Of a DNA stretch of 64,000 nt, positions 8,377-16,989 are shown in pieces (positions within the stretch are counted from its first letter, which is position 1; every line of letters starts with the position of its first letter). The position numbers and the translations under genes were made by a program. A model generated the notes under the pieces. It saw only the letters and a list, made by a program, of their open reading frames with translations, ran no database searches and was not told the DNA's origin. Location of the stretch: NCBI RefSeq assembly GCF_902859875.1, contig NZ_CADIKF010000022.1:1-64000 (forward strand), in the 5' to 3' direction. The DNA comes from Paraburkholderia solisilvae (GTDB taxonomy: Bacteria; Pseudomonadota; Gammaproteobacteria; Burkholderiales; Burkholderiaceae).

Positions 8377-8850
8377 CTAGCCGCGCGCGGCGCCGATCAT
8401 TCCGCGATCGATCTTCCGCGCGAGGATGATCGACGTGGTCGTACGCTCGACGCCCGCGAGGCCGCCGATCTGATCGAGCAGTTCATTGAGGCGGTCCGGA
8501 GAATCGGCGCGCAGCCAGGCGACGTAATCGAACTCGCCGCTCACCGCGCACAGCAGTTGCACTTCAGGCATCTTCGCGAGACGCTTTTGCACGTCCGGGC
8601 CGTACTTCGGCGCGATGATGATGCCGACATACGCGACGATGCTCGCATCGAGCACGTCCTGGCCAAGCCGCACGCCATAGCCGGCAATCACATGGGTTTT
8701 TTCGAGCCGCGCGATGCGCGCGATCACCGTGGTTCGCGCGACGCCGAGCTGGCGCGCGAGGTTCGCGACGCTTTCGCGCGCATTGTTCTGCAGCAACGCA
8801 ACGAGGTTGCGGTCGAGGTCGTCGAGTTGGTCGAGGCGCGGTGGTCTCAT
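8377..8850 (-). CDS. Lrp/AsnC-family transcriptional regulator
   Basis: The 157-residue regulator has an N-terminal helix-turn-helix (DDLDRNLVALLQNNARESV, then VARTTVIARIARL) and a C-terminal RAM ligand-binding domain (VQLLCAVSGEFDYV). Such proteins respond to amino acids and commonly control an adjacent transport or catabolic gene, here the saccharopine-dehydrogenase-family gene 288 bp downstream. Start MRPPRLDQLDD at 8850 is chosen over 8964, whose extra residues are low-complexity. A 9-bp tandem repeat array sits about 150 bp upstream. Confidence 0.93.
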   Translation of the reverse strand: MRPPRLDQLDDLDRNLVALLQNNARESVANLARQLGVARTTVIARIARLEKTHVIAGYGVRLGQDVLDASIVAYVGIIIAPKYGPDVQKRLAKMPEVQLLCAVSGEFDYVAWLRADSPDRLNELLDQIGGLAGVERTTTSIILARKIDRGMIGAARG

Positions 8851-8998
8851 TGAAAACGAAGCGTTGCAGTGAAGGTTGACGGGAGCCGTTCGCCGGCGCG
8901 CTGCTGCGCGCAACGCGAGCGGACCGGCGACGCATGCGTCGACGCTGGCATCCGCTCGCAACATCGGCGTCTTCGCGATTATGCCCGCGTTCGCGGCC

Positions 8999-9151
8999 GC
9001 CGCTTATGCCGCTTATGCCGCTTGTGCCGCTTGTGCCGCTTGTGCCGCTTGTGCCGCTTGTGCCGCTTGTGCCGCTTGTGCCGCTTGTGCCGCTTGTGCC
9101 GCTTGTGCCGCTTGTGCCGCTTGTGCCGCTTACGCCGCTTATGCCGCTTGC
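8999..9151. repeat. 9-bp tandem repeat array, 17 copies
   Basis: Seventeen consecutive 9-bp units of GCCGCTTRY occupy 8999-9151. Units 3-14 (9017-9124) are identical GCCGCTTGT; the outer units vary only in the last two bases (TAT, TAT at the left; TAC, TAT, TGC at the right). It lies between the lrp start (8850) and the 3' end of the sigma-factor gene (9207). As the unit is a multiple of three, all frames stay open and give spurious repeat peptides (e.g. Thr-Ser-Gly). Identical inner copies suggest recent slippage, i.e. a variable-number repeat. Confidence 0.95.
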
Positions 9152-9206
9152 TTGCCGCTGCGGTCGGCGCCGCCCTCTACCCTCCCTGCACCCCGCACCC
9201 GCCCCG

Positions 9207-9767
9207 CTACCGCACCGTATGCTTGCCGCACCGGTCCGGCTGGGCCGCGAACGTCCGCCCAAGGGCCTGACGTGCACGCGCGACGCGGCTCATCACGGTA
9301 TGGACCGGCACATCGAGCACGTGAGCCGCTTCCGCGTAACTGAGCGCCTCGATCGCAACCAGCAGCATCGCGATGCGTTGCGCGTGCGGCAGTTGATCGA
9401 CCGCCGCGACGATGCGCTGACTCAGCGCGTCGCTTGACGGATCGGGCGCTGCCGGATGCGCGCCGTGTTGTCCGCGCTGCACCGGCGGCCCCGCCGGCGA
9501 ATCCGCGAGCGGCGTCGCATTCGCCCGCTCGCGTGTGCTTCGCGAGCGCAGATCGTCGCTCCAGATCCGATACGCAATCGTATAAAGCCTGCACAACGGC
9601 CGCATGCGATGCGGCCCCGGTCCGACGTGCTTGCGCGCGCACAAACAGGTCTTTTGCGTGAGCTCTTCCGCTTCGAGCCGGTCGCCGGTGATTCGCCATG
9701 CGAATGCCCATAGCCTCGGCAGCAGGTCGGTCAGTGAGCCGGCCAGTTCCGTCGTAGTCGCCAACAT
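9207..9767 (-). CDS. ECF-type RNA polymerase sigma factor
   Basis: This 186-residue sigma-70-family protein has region 2 in its first half (LWAFAWRITGDRLEAEELTQ; LYTIAYRIWSDDLRS) and region 4 at the C-terminus (LPHAQRIAMLLVAIEALSYA, with helix-turn-helix VPVHTVMSRVARARQ). Start MLATTTELAG at 9767 has AGAGGAA upstream. No anti-sigma gene follows: the 356 bp downstream contain only the 9-bp repeat array. The signal it answers is unknown. Confidence 0.88.
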   Translation of the reverse strand: MLATTTELAGSLTDLLPRLWAFAWRITGDRLEAEELTQKTCLCARKHVGPGPHRMRPLCRLYTIAYRIWSDDLRSRSTRERANATPLADSPAGPPVQRGQHGAHPAAPDPSSDALSQRIVAAVDQLPHAQRIAMLLVAIEALSYAEAAHVLDVPVHTVMSRVARARQALGRTFAAQPDRCGKHTVR

Positions 9768-10298
9768 GATTCCTCTGTGGAGTGTCCCATGCCGCACGGC
9801 GGGCTGGCGCGCGCGGCTTCGTCGAATACGCGCGCGTGCCGGTCGCGGCATGGACGCGGCGACGCGTCGTGAATGCGCGCGTCGTATGGGCAGAACGACT
9901 GGCGGCCACGCATTTTCATTAAACTTTCTGTGGACTGCGCAGTATCTGCATTAAATCTGCGTGGCTTCGTAACGAGTACGCGAAGTGCATCGTTGTCCGA
10001 CGTAATGGCACACCGTGCTCGCAACCGGCCCGCGGCAGAATCCGCCACCCGATCGCCGTGATTGCGCCGTGATAGCGCCAGCCGATGCGCGACGGATGGG
10101 CGTAAGCTGCTATCGCGCGCGGGATCGCGCTCCCCGTGCGGCGCGCCCTCGTCGCCGTCCGGCGCGATGGCGCGCACGCGGCCGTTGAGACTTCATGCGG
10201 TCCGAGCGGAATATCCGGCGGCAACAAGTGTTGTATCGGCGCCGCGCACGCGCATTCGATGCCGGGCGCCCCTCTGCCGTTGATAAAAAGGAGAAGCT
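9768..10298. other. 531-bp divergent intergenic region
   Basis: This region separates the minus-strand sigma factor from the plus-strand purine permease and should carry both promoters. Open frames here are Arg-rich shadow translations. No riboswitch, terminator or clear operator was recognised. Confidence 0.5.
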
Positions 10299-11642
10299 AT
10301 GCACGCGACCACGGTCCACCCGTGCGACGAACGACTGCCGGCAGGCCGTCTGCTGACGCTGGGTGTCCAGCACGTGCTGGTGATGTATGCCGGCGCCATC
10401 GCAGTCCCGCTGATCGTCGGCAGTGCGCTGAAATTGCCGAAGGACCAGATCGCGTTCCTGATCAGCGCCGACCTGTTCGCGTGCGGTATCGCGACGCTGA
10501 TCCAGACGCTCGGCATCGGCATCTTCGGCATCCGGCTGCCGATCATCATGGGCTGCACCTTCACCGCGGTCGGCCCGATGATCGCGATCGGCTCGAATCC
10601 GAACCTCGGCCTGCTCGATATCTTCGGCTCGACGATCGCCTCCGGCGTGCTCGGCATTCTGCTCGCGCCCGCGATCGGCAAGCTGCTGCGGCTCTTTCCT
10701 CCGGTCGTGGTCGGCAGCGTGATCGCGGTGATCGGACTGTCGCTGATGGAAGTCGGCATCAACTGGGCGGCGGGCGGCGTCGGCAATCCCGATTATGGCA
10801 ACCCCGTCTACCTCGGGCTCTCGCTCGTCGTGCTGGTGCTGATCCTGCTGATCCACCGCTTCGGCAAGGGCTTTGTCGCGAGCGTGTCGGTGCTGCTCGG
10901 CATCGTCGCCGGCTTTGCGATCGCCGCGCTGCTAGGCCGTGTGAATCTCGACGGCGTGAGCGGCGCGCCGTGGCTCGGCGCGGTCGTGCCGTTCCGTTTC
11001 GGCATGCCGCGCTTCGACCCGTTGTCGATCGTCACGATGACCATCGTGATGTTCGTCACGTTTATCGAATCGACCGGCATGTTCCTCGCGGTCGGCGACA
11101 TGGTCGGCCGGCCGGTCGATCAGAAGGCGCTCGTGCGCGGGCTGCGCGTCGACGGCCTCGGCACGCTGATCGGCGGCGTGTTCAACGCGTTCCCGTATAC
11201 GTCCTTCTCGCAGAACGTCGGACTCGTCGGCATCACCGGCATCAGGAGCCGCTTCGTCTGCGCGACGAGCGGCGTGATCCTGATCGTGCTCGGCCTCGTG
11301 CCGAAGCTCGCGCAGGTGGTCGCCTCGATTCCGGCCTTCGTGCTGGGCGGCGCCGGCATCGTGATGTTCGGCATGGTCGCGGCAAACGGCATCAAGGTGC
11401 TGTCGGAAGTCGACTTCGTGAAGAATCAACACAACCTGTTTATCGTTGCCGTGAGCATCGGGCTCGGCCTCGTGCCGGTCGTATCGCCGCAGTTTTTCGC
11501 GAAGCTGCCGCCCGCGCTGTCGCCGCTCCTGCATAGCGGCATTCTGCTCGCCGCGGTATCGGCGGTCGTGCTGAATCTGATCTTCAACGGCCTGCGCGGC
11601 GAACGCGCGGCATTGCACGACATCCAGCGCATCAGCCGTTGA
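10299..11642 (+). CDS. NCS2-family xanthine/uric acid permease
   Basis: The 447-residue inner-membrane symporter has about 12-14 hydrophobic segments. It belongs to the nucleobase:cation symporter-2 family: the start has LGVQHVLVMYAGAIAVPL, and the signature region has FNAFPYTSFSQNVGLV, whose QNVG and following GITGIRSR favour xanthine or urate over uracil. Start ATG 10299 is preceded by AAAGGAGAAG. It stands alone, without adjacent purine-catabolism genes. Confidence 0.92.
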   Translation: MHATTVHPCDERLPAGRLLTLGVQHVLVMYAGAIAVPLIVGSALKLPKDQIAFLISADLFACGIATLIQTLGIGIFGIRLPIIMGCTFTAVGPMIAIGSNPNLGLLDIFGSTIASGVLGILLAPAIGKLLRLFPPVVVGSVIAVIGLSLMEVGINWAAGGVGNPDYGNPVYLGLSLVVLVLILLIHRFGKGFVASVSVLLGIVAGFAIAALLGRVNLDGVSGAPWLGAVVPFRFGMPRFDPLSIVTMTIVMFVTFIESTGMFLAVGDMVGRPVDQKALVRGLRVDGLGTLIGGVFNAFPYTSFSQNVGLVGITGIRSRFVCATSGVILIVLGLVPKLAQVVASIPAFVLGGAGIVMFGMVAANGIKVLSEVDFVKNQHNLFIVAVSIGLGLVPVVSPQFFAKLPPALSPLLHSGILLAAVSAVVLNLIFNGLRGERAALHDIQRISR

Positions 11643-11928
11643 GCGGGCCGGTCCTCACCGGTGCGCCCCCGCATGCTGACAAACGCTGACGAACACCTGT
11701 CCGGGCGTGTCCCGGCGGTTTCGGTTGTAAGCAGTTGTCGCAATGACGTCGCATTGCATCGATATCGTGGTATTAATAAGCGTCGCACGTCGCGGCTTTC
11801 TCGCGAAACCGGTTGAGCGACCGCACGCGTTGCGCGCATCGCTTCGCGCGGCGCCGCTCCGGTTTGCGAGCTACCCGGTTTACGTTTTGCCGCCGTACCT
11901 CGATACCAACAGCACATCAGGAGTCTCG

Positions 11929-12435
11929 ATGAAAAAAACGCTCGTTTTGCTCGTTTCTGCACTCTCGATCAGCGGCGCGTTCGCGCAGACCGCAACGCCG
12001 GCCGCGAGCCCCGCGATGTCGGCGGCTTCCGGCGCGGACAGGTCCGCACGCCATGAGCAGCGTGTCGAAGACCGCATCGCCTATCTGCACCAGCAGTTGA
12101 AAATCACGTCGCAGCAGGATGCGCAGTGGAACACGTTCGCCGACGCGATGCGCGATAACGGCGCGACGATGGCGAAGCTCTTCGAAGAGCGCCGTGCGAA
12201 CAAGGACATGTCCGCGATCGACGACATGAAGCAGTACGCGCAGATCGCGCAAGCGAACGCGGACGGCACGAAGAAGCTTGTCGATGCCTTCCAGCCGCTT
12301 TACGACAGCATGCCGGCGGACCAGAAGAAGCTTGCCGATGCAACGTTCCGCGAAGCGCCGCCGCAAGGCCCGCGCCATTCGCAGCGCGGCGGCAAGAAAG
12401 CGGCGCCGGCCAACGATTCGACGGTCAAGCCTTGA
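11929..12435 (+). CDS. Periplasmic Spy/CpxP-like LTXXQ protein
   Basis: This 168-residue precursor has a clean Sec signal peptide (MKKTLVLLVSALS, cleavage after AFA near residue 20). The mature helical protein carries two LTxxQ-like segments (LKITSQQDAQW and MPADQKKLAD), the mark of the Spy/CpxP family of envelope-stress chaperones. A basic C-terminal tail follows. Start 11929 has AGGAG upstream; the frame is open from 11743 but the added part is not signal-peptide-like. A terminator hairpin follows. Confidence 0.85.
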   Translation: MKKTLVLLVSALSISGAFAQTATPAASPAMSAASGADRSARHEQRVEDRIAYLHQQLKITSQQDAQWNTFADAMRDNGATMAKLFEERRANKDMSAIDDMKQYAQIAQANADGTKKLVDAFQPLYDSMPADQKKLADATFREAPPQGPRHSQRGGKKAAPANDSTVKP

Positions 12436-12488
12436 CGGCAACGCGCCCCGCTGCCGCGTAATACGCGCTGCGGAACGCGGGACATCCG

Positions 12489-12516
12489 AACGCCTGCCCC
12501 GACGGCAGGCGTTTTT
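12489..12516 (+). terminator. Rho-independent terminator after the Spy-like gene
   Basis: Arms AACGCCTGCC (12489-12498) and GGCAGGCGTT (12504-12513) form a 10-bp stem with a 5-base loop, followed directly by a T-run. It lies 54 bp after the Spy-like stop codon. Confidence 0.85.
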
Positions 12517-12648
12517 GCTTTTACGCGAATGGCGCGAGTGGCTCGAGTATCGCGAGCGTTGCGAGTGTCGTCCTGCAATCTGGCATCATGCGGGTCCTTG
12601 GGGCTGCGCGTCGCGCGGCCTTGGCTTCCCTTCCTTGCAAAGCCCGTC

Positions 12649-13086
12649 ATGACCGAACTGAAGAACCTCGATTTACGCACCGATCCGCACGCGCAACGTG
12701 TCGTGAAGGATGAGACGGTCACGGTGGAGTTTGCCGGCGGCGACGGCAAGCTGATGAGTCTCGAAGGAGCGAACCGCTATCGCATCGGCGATGCGTTGAT
12801 CACCGGTTCGACTGGCGAGCGCTGGGTGGTGTCGCGCGAGCGCTTCGATGCGAAGTACACGCCGCTCGATGCCGCGACGGCGCACGGCACGCCGGGCTCT
12901 TATCGCAACCGCCCCGCCGTGGTCCTCGCGAAGCAGATGCATGAGGCCTTTACCCTCGCGCGCACGGCCGCGGGCGGCGACGTTTTGCACGGCACGGCCG
13001 GCGACTGGGTGATGCAATACGCGCCCGGCGATTACGGCGTCGTGCAGGCGGCGCGCTTTGCGAAGGTATATCGCCGCGCGCCGTAA
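12649..13086 (+). CDS. PGDYG-motif protein of unknown function
   Basis: The 145-residue soluble protein has its diagnostic PGDYG motif near the C-terminus (YAPGDYGVVQ). The middle contains RYRIGDALITGSTGERWVV and RFDAKYTPL. No catalytic motif is evident and the biochemical role of the family is unknown. Start MTELKNLDL at 12649 is chosen; the upstream extension from 12529 is Arg/Val-rich and lies close to the preceding terminator. Confidence 0.8.
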   Translation: MTELKNLDLRTDPHAQRVVKDETVTVEFAGGDGKLMSLEGANRYRIGDALITGSTGERWVVSRERFDAKYTPLDAATAHGTPGSYRNRPAVVLAKQMHEAFTLARTAAGGDVLHGTAGDWVMQYAPGDYGVVQAARFAKVYRRAP

Positions 13087-13127
13087 CGCATTACGCGCGC
13101 ACCGCACACCCCGCGCTCACCCGCACA

Positions 13128-13496
13128 TCAAGCAAACTCGTCGCCGAGTTCAACGGTGACTTCGCGCGGCACGGCCTCGCCGTTCGCGTACTGCTCTTCG
13201 AGCGAACCCAACGACGCTTCGACGAAGGCGCGCAGCACCGCGAAGCTGCGGCCGCGCGCACGAGCCGGCAACGCGCGGTAACGGGCCAGCGCAAGCGGCG
13301 CAAACACCACGCTCATCGTGATCTTTCGCGCGGTCGCGCCAAAGCGCATCGCAACCCACTGAACGGTCAGAACCGGCGTGCCGCCTTCTTCCGCGAGCCG
13401 CTCGGCGAACCGTGTCTGATCAGGAAAAAGATCGCTGATCACGCGCGCGAGTTCTTCGATATCGGCGCTCGCACACTCGTACTGATAGGCTTCCAT
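13128..13496 (-). CDS. Small conserved hypothetical protein (DUF3022-like)
   Basis: This 122-residue soluble protein has an acidic N-terminus, an ISDLFPDQTRFAE segment and a beta-rich centre. It resembles the DUF3022 proteins seen in Burkholderiaceae, from memory rather than a search. It has no signal peptide or membrane span and no recognised catalytic motif. It is convergent with the PGDYG gene and lies downstream of the YhfC-like gene on the opposite side, with a 61-bp gap. Confidence 0.65.
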   Translation of the reverse strand: MEAYQYECASADIEELARVISDLFPDQTRFAERLAEEGGTPVLTVQWVAMRFGATARKITMSVVFAPLALARYRALPARARGRSFAVLRAFVEASLGSLEEQYANGEAVPREVTVELGDEFA

Positions 13497-13557
13497 GTCG
13501 TCGAGGAATGGTTGAAGGAGCGACGCTCACGCATCACGTGGCGGACGCGCCCGCCGG

Positions 13558-14388
13558 CTACGCAACGGGCTGCGCGCCGCGCGCCTCGCGGCGAAACAGC
13601 CGGATGAGTCCGATCGCGAGCGGCACTGCGAGCAGCACGTAAATCGTATCGACGACCGCGAGCGGCAACGCCTGCGTCTGCGACAACGCGGCCGGCACTT
13701 CGAGCAGCGCATGCACGGCGATCGCGAACGGCAGCACCGCGATCGACCCGGCGCGCACGCCGCGCCACATCAGAACCGACAGGCCGATCTGGAACACCAG
13801 CGCCGCGCCGCGTTCGAGGATAAACACGCCGGCCGCCGCCGGCGTCAGGCTCACGACCAGCAGATGAATGCGCATCAGCGCATCGAGCGGCAGACCGGAC
13901 AGCGCACTGCCGAGCTGACCGCGATCTTCGAGCCACGCGAACATGATCCATTGCACCTGCACGATTACGCCGGTGAACCACAACTCGGCGCCGCCGTGAC
14001 CCAGACCGTATGCGAGCGCATGCGGCTCGCGCGGTTCGCCGGCCGGCGTCGCGGCAAGCGCTTTCGACGACGGCCGTTTGACCAGCCAGCGCATCGCGAG
14101 AAACCGCCCGACCTCCTGGCAGATGCCGATCGACAGCACGCCGGCGATCACGAATACGGTCGGCTGGTTCAGCCAGCCGGCGAGCGTCGGATTCGCCCTC
14201 AGCAGCAGGTCGTTCAAGCCGCGCTCGATCAACATCGCAAACAGTGCGAACACGCCGATGCCGACGATCGCGGGGCGCCGGTCGAACCCGAGCGGCTTGC
14301 GCAGCCGGAGATACAGAACGATTGGCAACGCGGCCATCAGGAGCGTTGCGGCAACCAGACAGGCGAGCGTAAACGGTGCAACGGGCAT
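13558..14388 (-). CDS. YhfC-family polytopic membrane protein
   Basis: The 276-residue protein has about seven to eight hydrophobic segments. Conserved polar sites within helices (GICQEVGRF, GLGHGGAELW, HALLEVPAA) match the layout of YhfC/CPBP-type intramembrane metalloproteases, in which paired Glu and His residues bind metal. Activity is inference from these motifs. Start MPVAPFTLACL at 14388 has AAGGAAG upstream; the longer frame to 14484 adds a Pro/Arg-rich stretch. It may share a transcript with the small gene downstream. Confidence 0.75.
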   Translation of the reverse strand: MPVAPFTLACLVAATLLMAALPIVLYLRLRKPLGFDRRPAIVGIGVFALFAMLIERGLNDLLLRANPTLAGWLNQPTVFVIAGVLSIGICQEVGRFLAMRWLVKRPSSKALAATPAGEPREPHALAYGLGHGGAELWFTGVIVQVQWIMFAWLEDRGQLGSALSGLPLDALMRIHLLVVSLTPAAAGVFILERGAALVFQIGLSVLMWRGVRAGSIAVLPFAIAVHALLEVPAALSQTQALPLAVVDTIYVLLAVPLAIGLIRLFRREARGAQPVA

Positions 14389-14626
14389 GAGCTTCCTTAT
14401 CAGATTCGGGAGTGGGCGGTCCGGCTCACCAGGCCCGGCCGGACCGCGCGGCGCGTTCGGATCGCGCGGCGCAGCCCGAATCATCGCAGATCAGCGCGAA
14501 GTCGACGCGCGTTCGAGCCGTTCTCCGTGCCGCACGCGCAGTTGCACGCAGCCGCACGCGGCGCATCATGCGCCCGTCAGGCCACGCGCGAACCGGGTGG
14601 CGCGGCGCGCTGCCGGCCCCGTACGC

Positions 14627-15595
14627 TCAGCGCGCGAGCGCCTCGCGATTCACGATGTTGCGCGTGAGCGTGCCGTTCAACGCGCCCACCAGGTTTTCCG
14701 CCGCGCAGCGCGCCATCGCGTGCCGCGTTTCGTGCGTCGCCGAGCCGATATGCGGCAGCGCGACCACGTTGCGCATCGACAGCAGCGGCGAATCGGCGGC
14801 CACCGGTTCCTGTTCGAACACATCGAGGCCGGCGGCGAGAATCGTCCCGGCTCGCAGGGCGTCGATCAACGCCGCTTCGTCGACCACCGGGCCGCGCGCC
14901 GCGTTGATCAGGATCGCGCTTTTCTTCATCGCGGCCAGTTGCCGCGCGCCGATCATATGCCGCGTTTCATCCGACAGCGGCACCTGCAGGCACACGAAAT
15001 CCGCTTCCTTCAGCAGCACCGCCAGCTCGACGCGGCGCGCGCCGTATTGCCGCTCGGCCTCCGGGTTCGCCGAGCGGTTCGTGTACAGCACGTTCATGTT
15101 GAAGCCGAGCGTCGCGCGGCGCGCGACCGCGCCGCCGATGCGTCCCATGCCGACGATGCCGAGCGTCTTGCCGTACACGTCGACGCCGAATTGCGCAGGC
15201 GCGACGCCATGCGTCCACTGCCCGGCCTTCACCCACTCGGCCAGGTCGACCACGCGGCGCGCGGTCGCGAGAATCAGCGCGAATACGGTGTCGGCGGTCG
15301 ACTCGGTCAGCACGTCCGGCGTGTGCGTCAGCACGATGCGGCGGCGCGTCAGATCGGCGACGTCGAACGCGTCGTAGCCGACGGAAATGGTCGACAGCGC
15401 CTTGAGCCGCGGCGCGCCCTCGACCATCGCCGGCGTGACCTTGACGGTCGAGCCGATCGCGCCGTCCGCATCCTTGAGCGCGGCGGCGAAGGCGTCGTGC
15501 CGGTCGCCGTCCACTTCGACCACTTCCGCATGCTCGCGCAGATAGGCGAGCACATCTTCCGGCACCGGCTTGTACACGACGATCCTGCTTTTCAT
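14627..15595 (-). CDS. ghrB: Glyoxylate/hydroxypyruvate/2-ketogluconate reductase GhrB
   Basis: This 322-residue D-isomer-specific 2-hydroxyacid dehydrogenase is close in pattern to E. coli GhrB: STISVGYD, LGIVGMGRIG (nucleotide-binding loop), the catalytic Arg in INAARGPVVDE, the Glu in GLDVFEQEP and the His in PHIGSATHET. It reduces glyoxylate, hydroxypyruvate or 2-ketogluconate with NAD(P)H. Start MKSRIVVYK at 15595 is chosen; the frame is open to 15748 but the extra part is Arg-rich noise. It stands alone. Confidence 0.93.
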   Translation of the reverse strand: MKSRIVVYKPVPEDVLAYLREHAEVVEVDGDRHDAFAAALKDADGAIGSTVKVTPAMVEGAPRLKALSTISVGYDAFDVADLTRRRIVLTHTPDVLTESTADTVFALILATARRVVDLAEWVKAGQWTHGVAPAQFGVDVYGKTLGIVGMGRIGGAVARRATLGFNMNVLYTNRSANPEAERQYGARRVELAVLLKEADFVCLQVPLSDETRHMIGARQLAAMKKSAILINAARGPVVDEAALIDALRAGTILAAGLDVFEQEPVAADSPLLSMRNVVALPHIGSATHETRHAMARCAAENLVGALNGTLTRNIVNREALAR

Positions 15596-15940
15596 CGATT
15601 CATTTTCCTTGTTGGGGTGATATGAGCACGCGCTTGCAAGCGCTCGCAAGCGATGACGCGCGGTTGCGGCGATACGGCAAGCGTGAGCGCCACCGCCGCG
15701 ACGGCCGCGGCGGCGACGCGCCGCGCCGACGAACCCGTAGGATGCCAAAGCCGCGCTTATTGCGCCATTTCAGATGGCTGACGGTCGCGGTCTTTCGATG
15801 TGCATCGCCGATCGTCTGAATCAGCAATGCGCCGTTCCGGTTGCCGCGCGGCAGTCGCGCTCACGACGGTTGCCGTGCGAAAGGCAAACGCCGCGCGGGC
15901 CAGGCGTCGCGATCACGTCGCGCGCGCCGCGCCAATCCGA
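15596..15940. other. 345-bp intergenic region
   Basis: This lies between ghrB and the LysR-type regulator gene, both on the minus strand. It should contain the ghrB promoter. Several Arg-rich frames cross it; none is supportable. No hairpin terminator was recognised. Confidence 0.45.
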
Positions 15941-16825
15941 TCAGCCTTCGGCGAGACACAGTTCCAGAAACCCGCCGACCAGCCGCGACGGCGCGCTCGC
16001 ATGCGGCACCAGGATCGAAAAGCGCCGCGTCAGTTGCGGCGCGAACGAGCAGCGGCACAGCGCGTCGTCCTCGTGGCGCATCGACATCGCCGACACGAAG
16101 CCGATGCCCATGCCCGCGCGCACCGATTCCTTGCCCCCTTCGACACCGGCGATCTCGAGCGCGATCCGCATCGGCAAGCCCGCGTCGGCAAACGCGCGTT
16201 CGACCAGCTGCCGTACGCCGGAGCCTTCCTCGCGCAGCACCAGCGGTTCGTCGCGCAACTGCGCGAGCGACACACCCTGCTTGCGCCCCGCCGCCGCGAG
16301 CGGATGCGTGCGCGGCATGATCGCAACGATCTCGTCCTCGCGCCACGCGTGCACGGCCGTATCGGGCGGCAGATCCGGGCCGGCGACGCCCTCGATCAGC
16401 GCGATATCGAGCGAACCGAGGCCGCCGACGATCTCCGACGTGTTGCCGCCCGCCGTATGCAGGGTGACTTCCGGATAGCGCCGCTGGAATTCGGCGATCA
16501 GATACGGCAGCAGGTAGCTGGCCGGCGTGGTGCTCGCGCCGATGCGCAACGTGCCGCGCTCCATCCCGCGCAGCGCATCGCGGTACGCGTGCGCCTGGCG
16601 CCACGTATCGCGCAGACGCGCCGCATAGCTCGCCAGTTGCTCGCCCGCGGGCGTGAGACGCACGCCGCGCCCATCGCGCAGGTACAGCGGCTCGCCGAAT
16701 TCGTCCTGCAACTGACGCAGCTGGCCGGAGACCGCCGGCTGCGACAGATGAAGCGCAACCGACGCGCGGCTGATATTGCGGTGCTCGGCGACGGCGGCGA
16801 ACGTTATCAGTTGATCGGGGGTCAT
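15941..16825 (-). CDS. LysR-family regulator, YeiE type
   Basis: The 294-residue LysR regulator has its winged helix-turn-helix in the first 60 residues (LITFAAVAEHRNISRASVAL, HLSQPAVSGQLRQLQ) followed by a substrate-binding-like effector domain starting near residue 90 (TLRIGASTTPASYLLP). It is divergent from a YeiH-family exporter, the arrangement seen for yeiE/yeiH and for sulfonate-linked exporters, so it probably activates that gene in response to sulfite or a related anion (inference). Start ATG 16825 gives a standard family N-terminus. Confidence 0.92.
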   Translation of the reverse strand: MTPDQLITFAAVAEHRNISRASVALHLSQPAVSGQLRQLQDEFGEPLYLRDGRGVRLTPAGEQLASYAARLRDTWRQAHAYRDALRGMERGTLRIGASTTPASYLLPYLIAEFQRRYPEVTLHTAGGNTSEIVGGLGSLDIALIEGVAGPDLPPDTAVHAWREDEIVAIMPRTHPLAAAGRKQGVSLAQLRDEPLVLREEGSGVRQLVERAFADAGLPMRIALEIAGVEGGKESVRAGMGIGFVSAMSMRHEDDALCRCSFAPQLTRRFSILVPHASAPSRLVGGFLELCLAEG

Positions 16826-16827
16826 GG

Positions 16828-16872
16828 GGCTGGAAATATCGGTCCAGCCAATATTTTACGTCACAAATGACG
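16828..16872. promoter_or_regulatory. Inverted repeats in the divergent yeiE-yeiH control region
   Basis: GGCTGG(16828-16833)/CCAGCC(16844-16849) and CGTCA(16859-16863)/TGACG(16868-16872) are two adjacent dyads just outside the regulator start, followed by an AT-rich tract. LysR proteins bind such dyads between divergent genes. Which dyad is used is not determinable from sequence. Confidence 0.45.
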
Positions 16873-16989
16873 ATTTTTCATATCTATATATCCAAACTAG
16901 GATTAGCCACAGTTCAGACGTTCCGTAAAGGACATCTTTGCATGTCGTAACGGACACCCTGAAGCCCACTCATCGAAGCCTGATCCATC

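Noticed and set aside
8869..9437. Several open frames encoding Ala-Cys, Val-Pro-Leu or Thr-Ser-Gly repeat peptides
   Set aside because: A 9-bp repeat keeps all frames open; they lack supported starts and no frame shows protein-like flanks.
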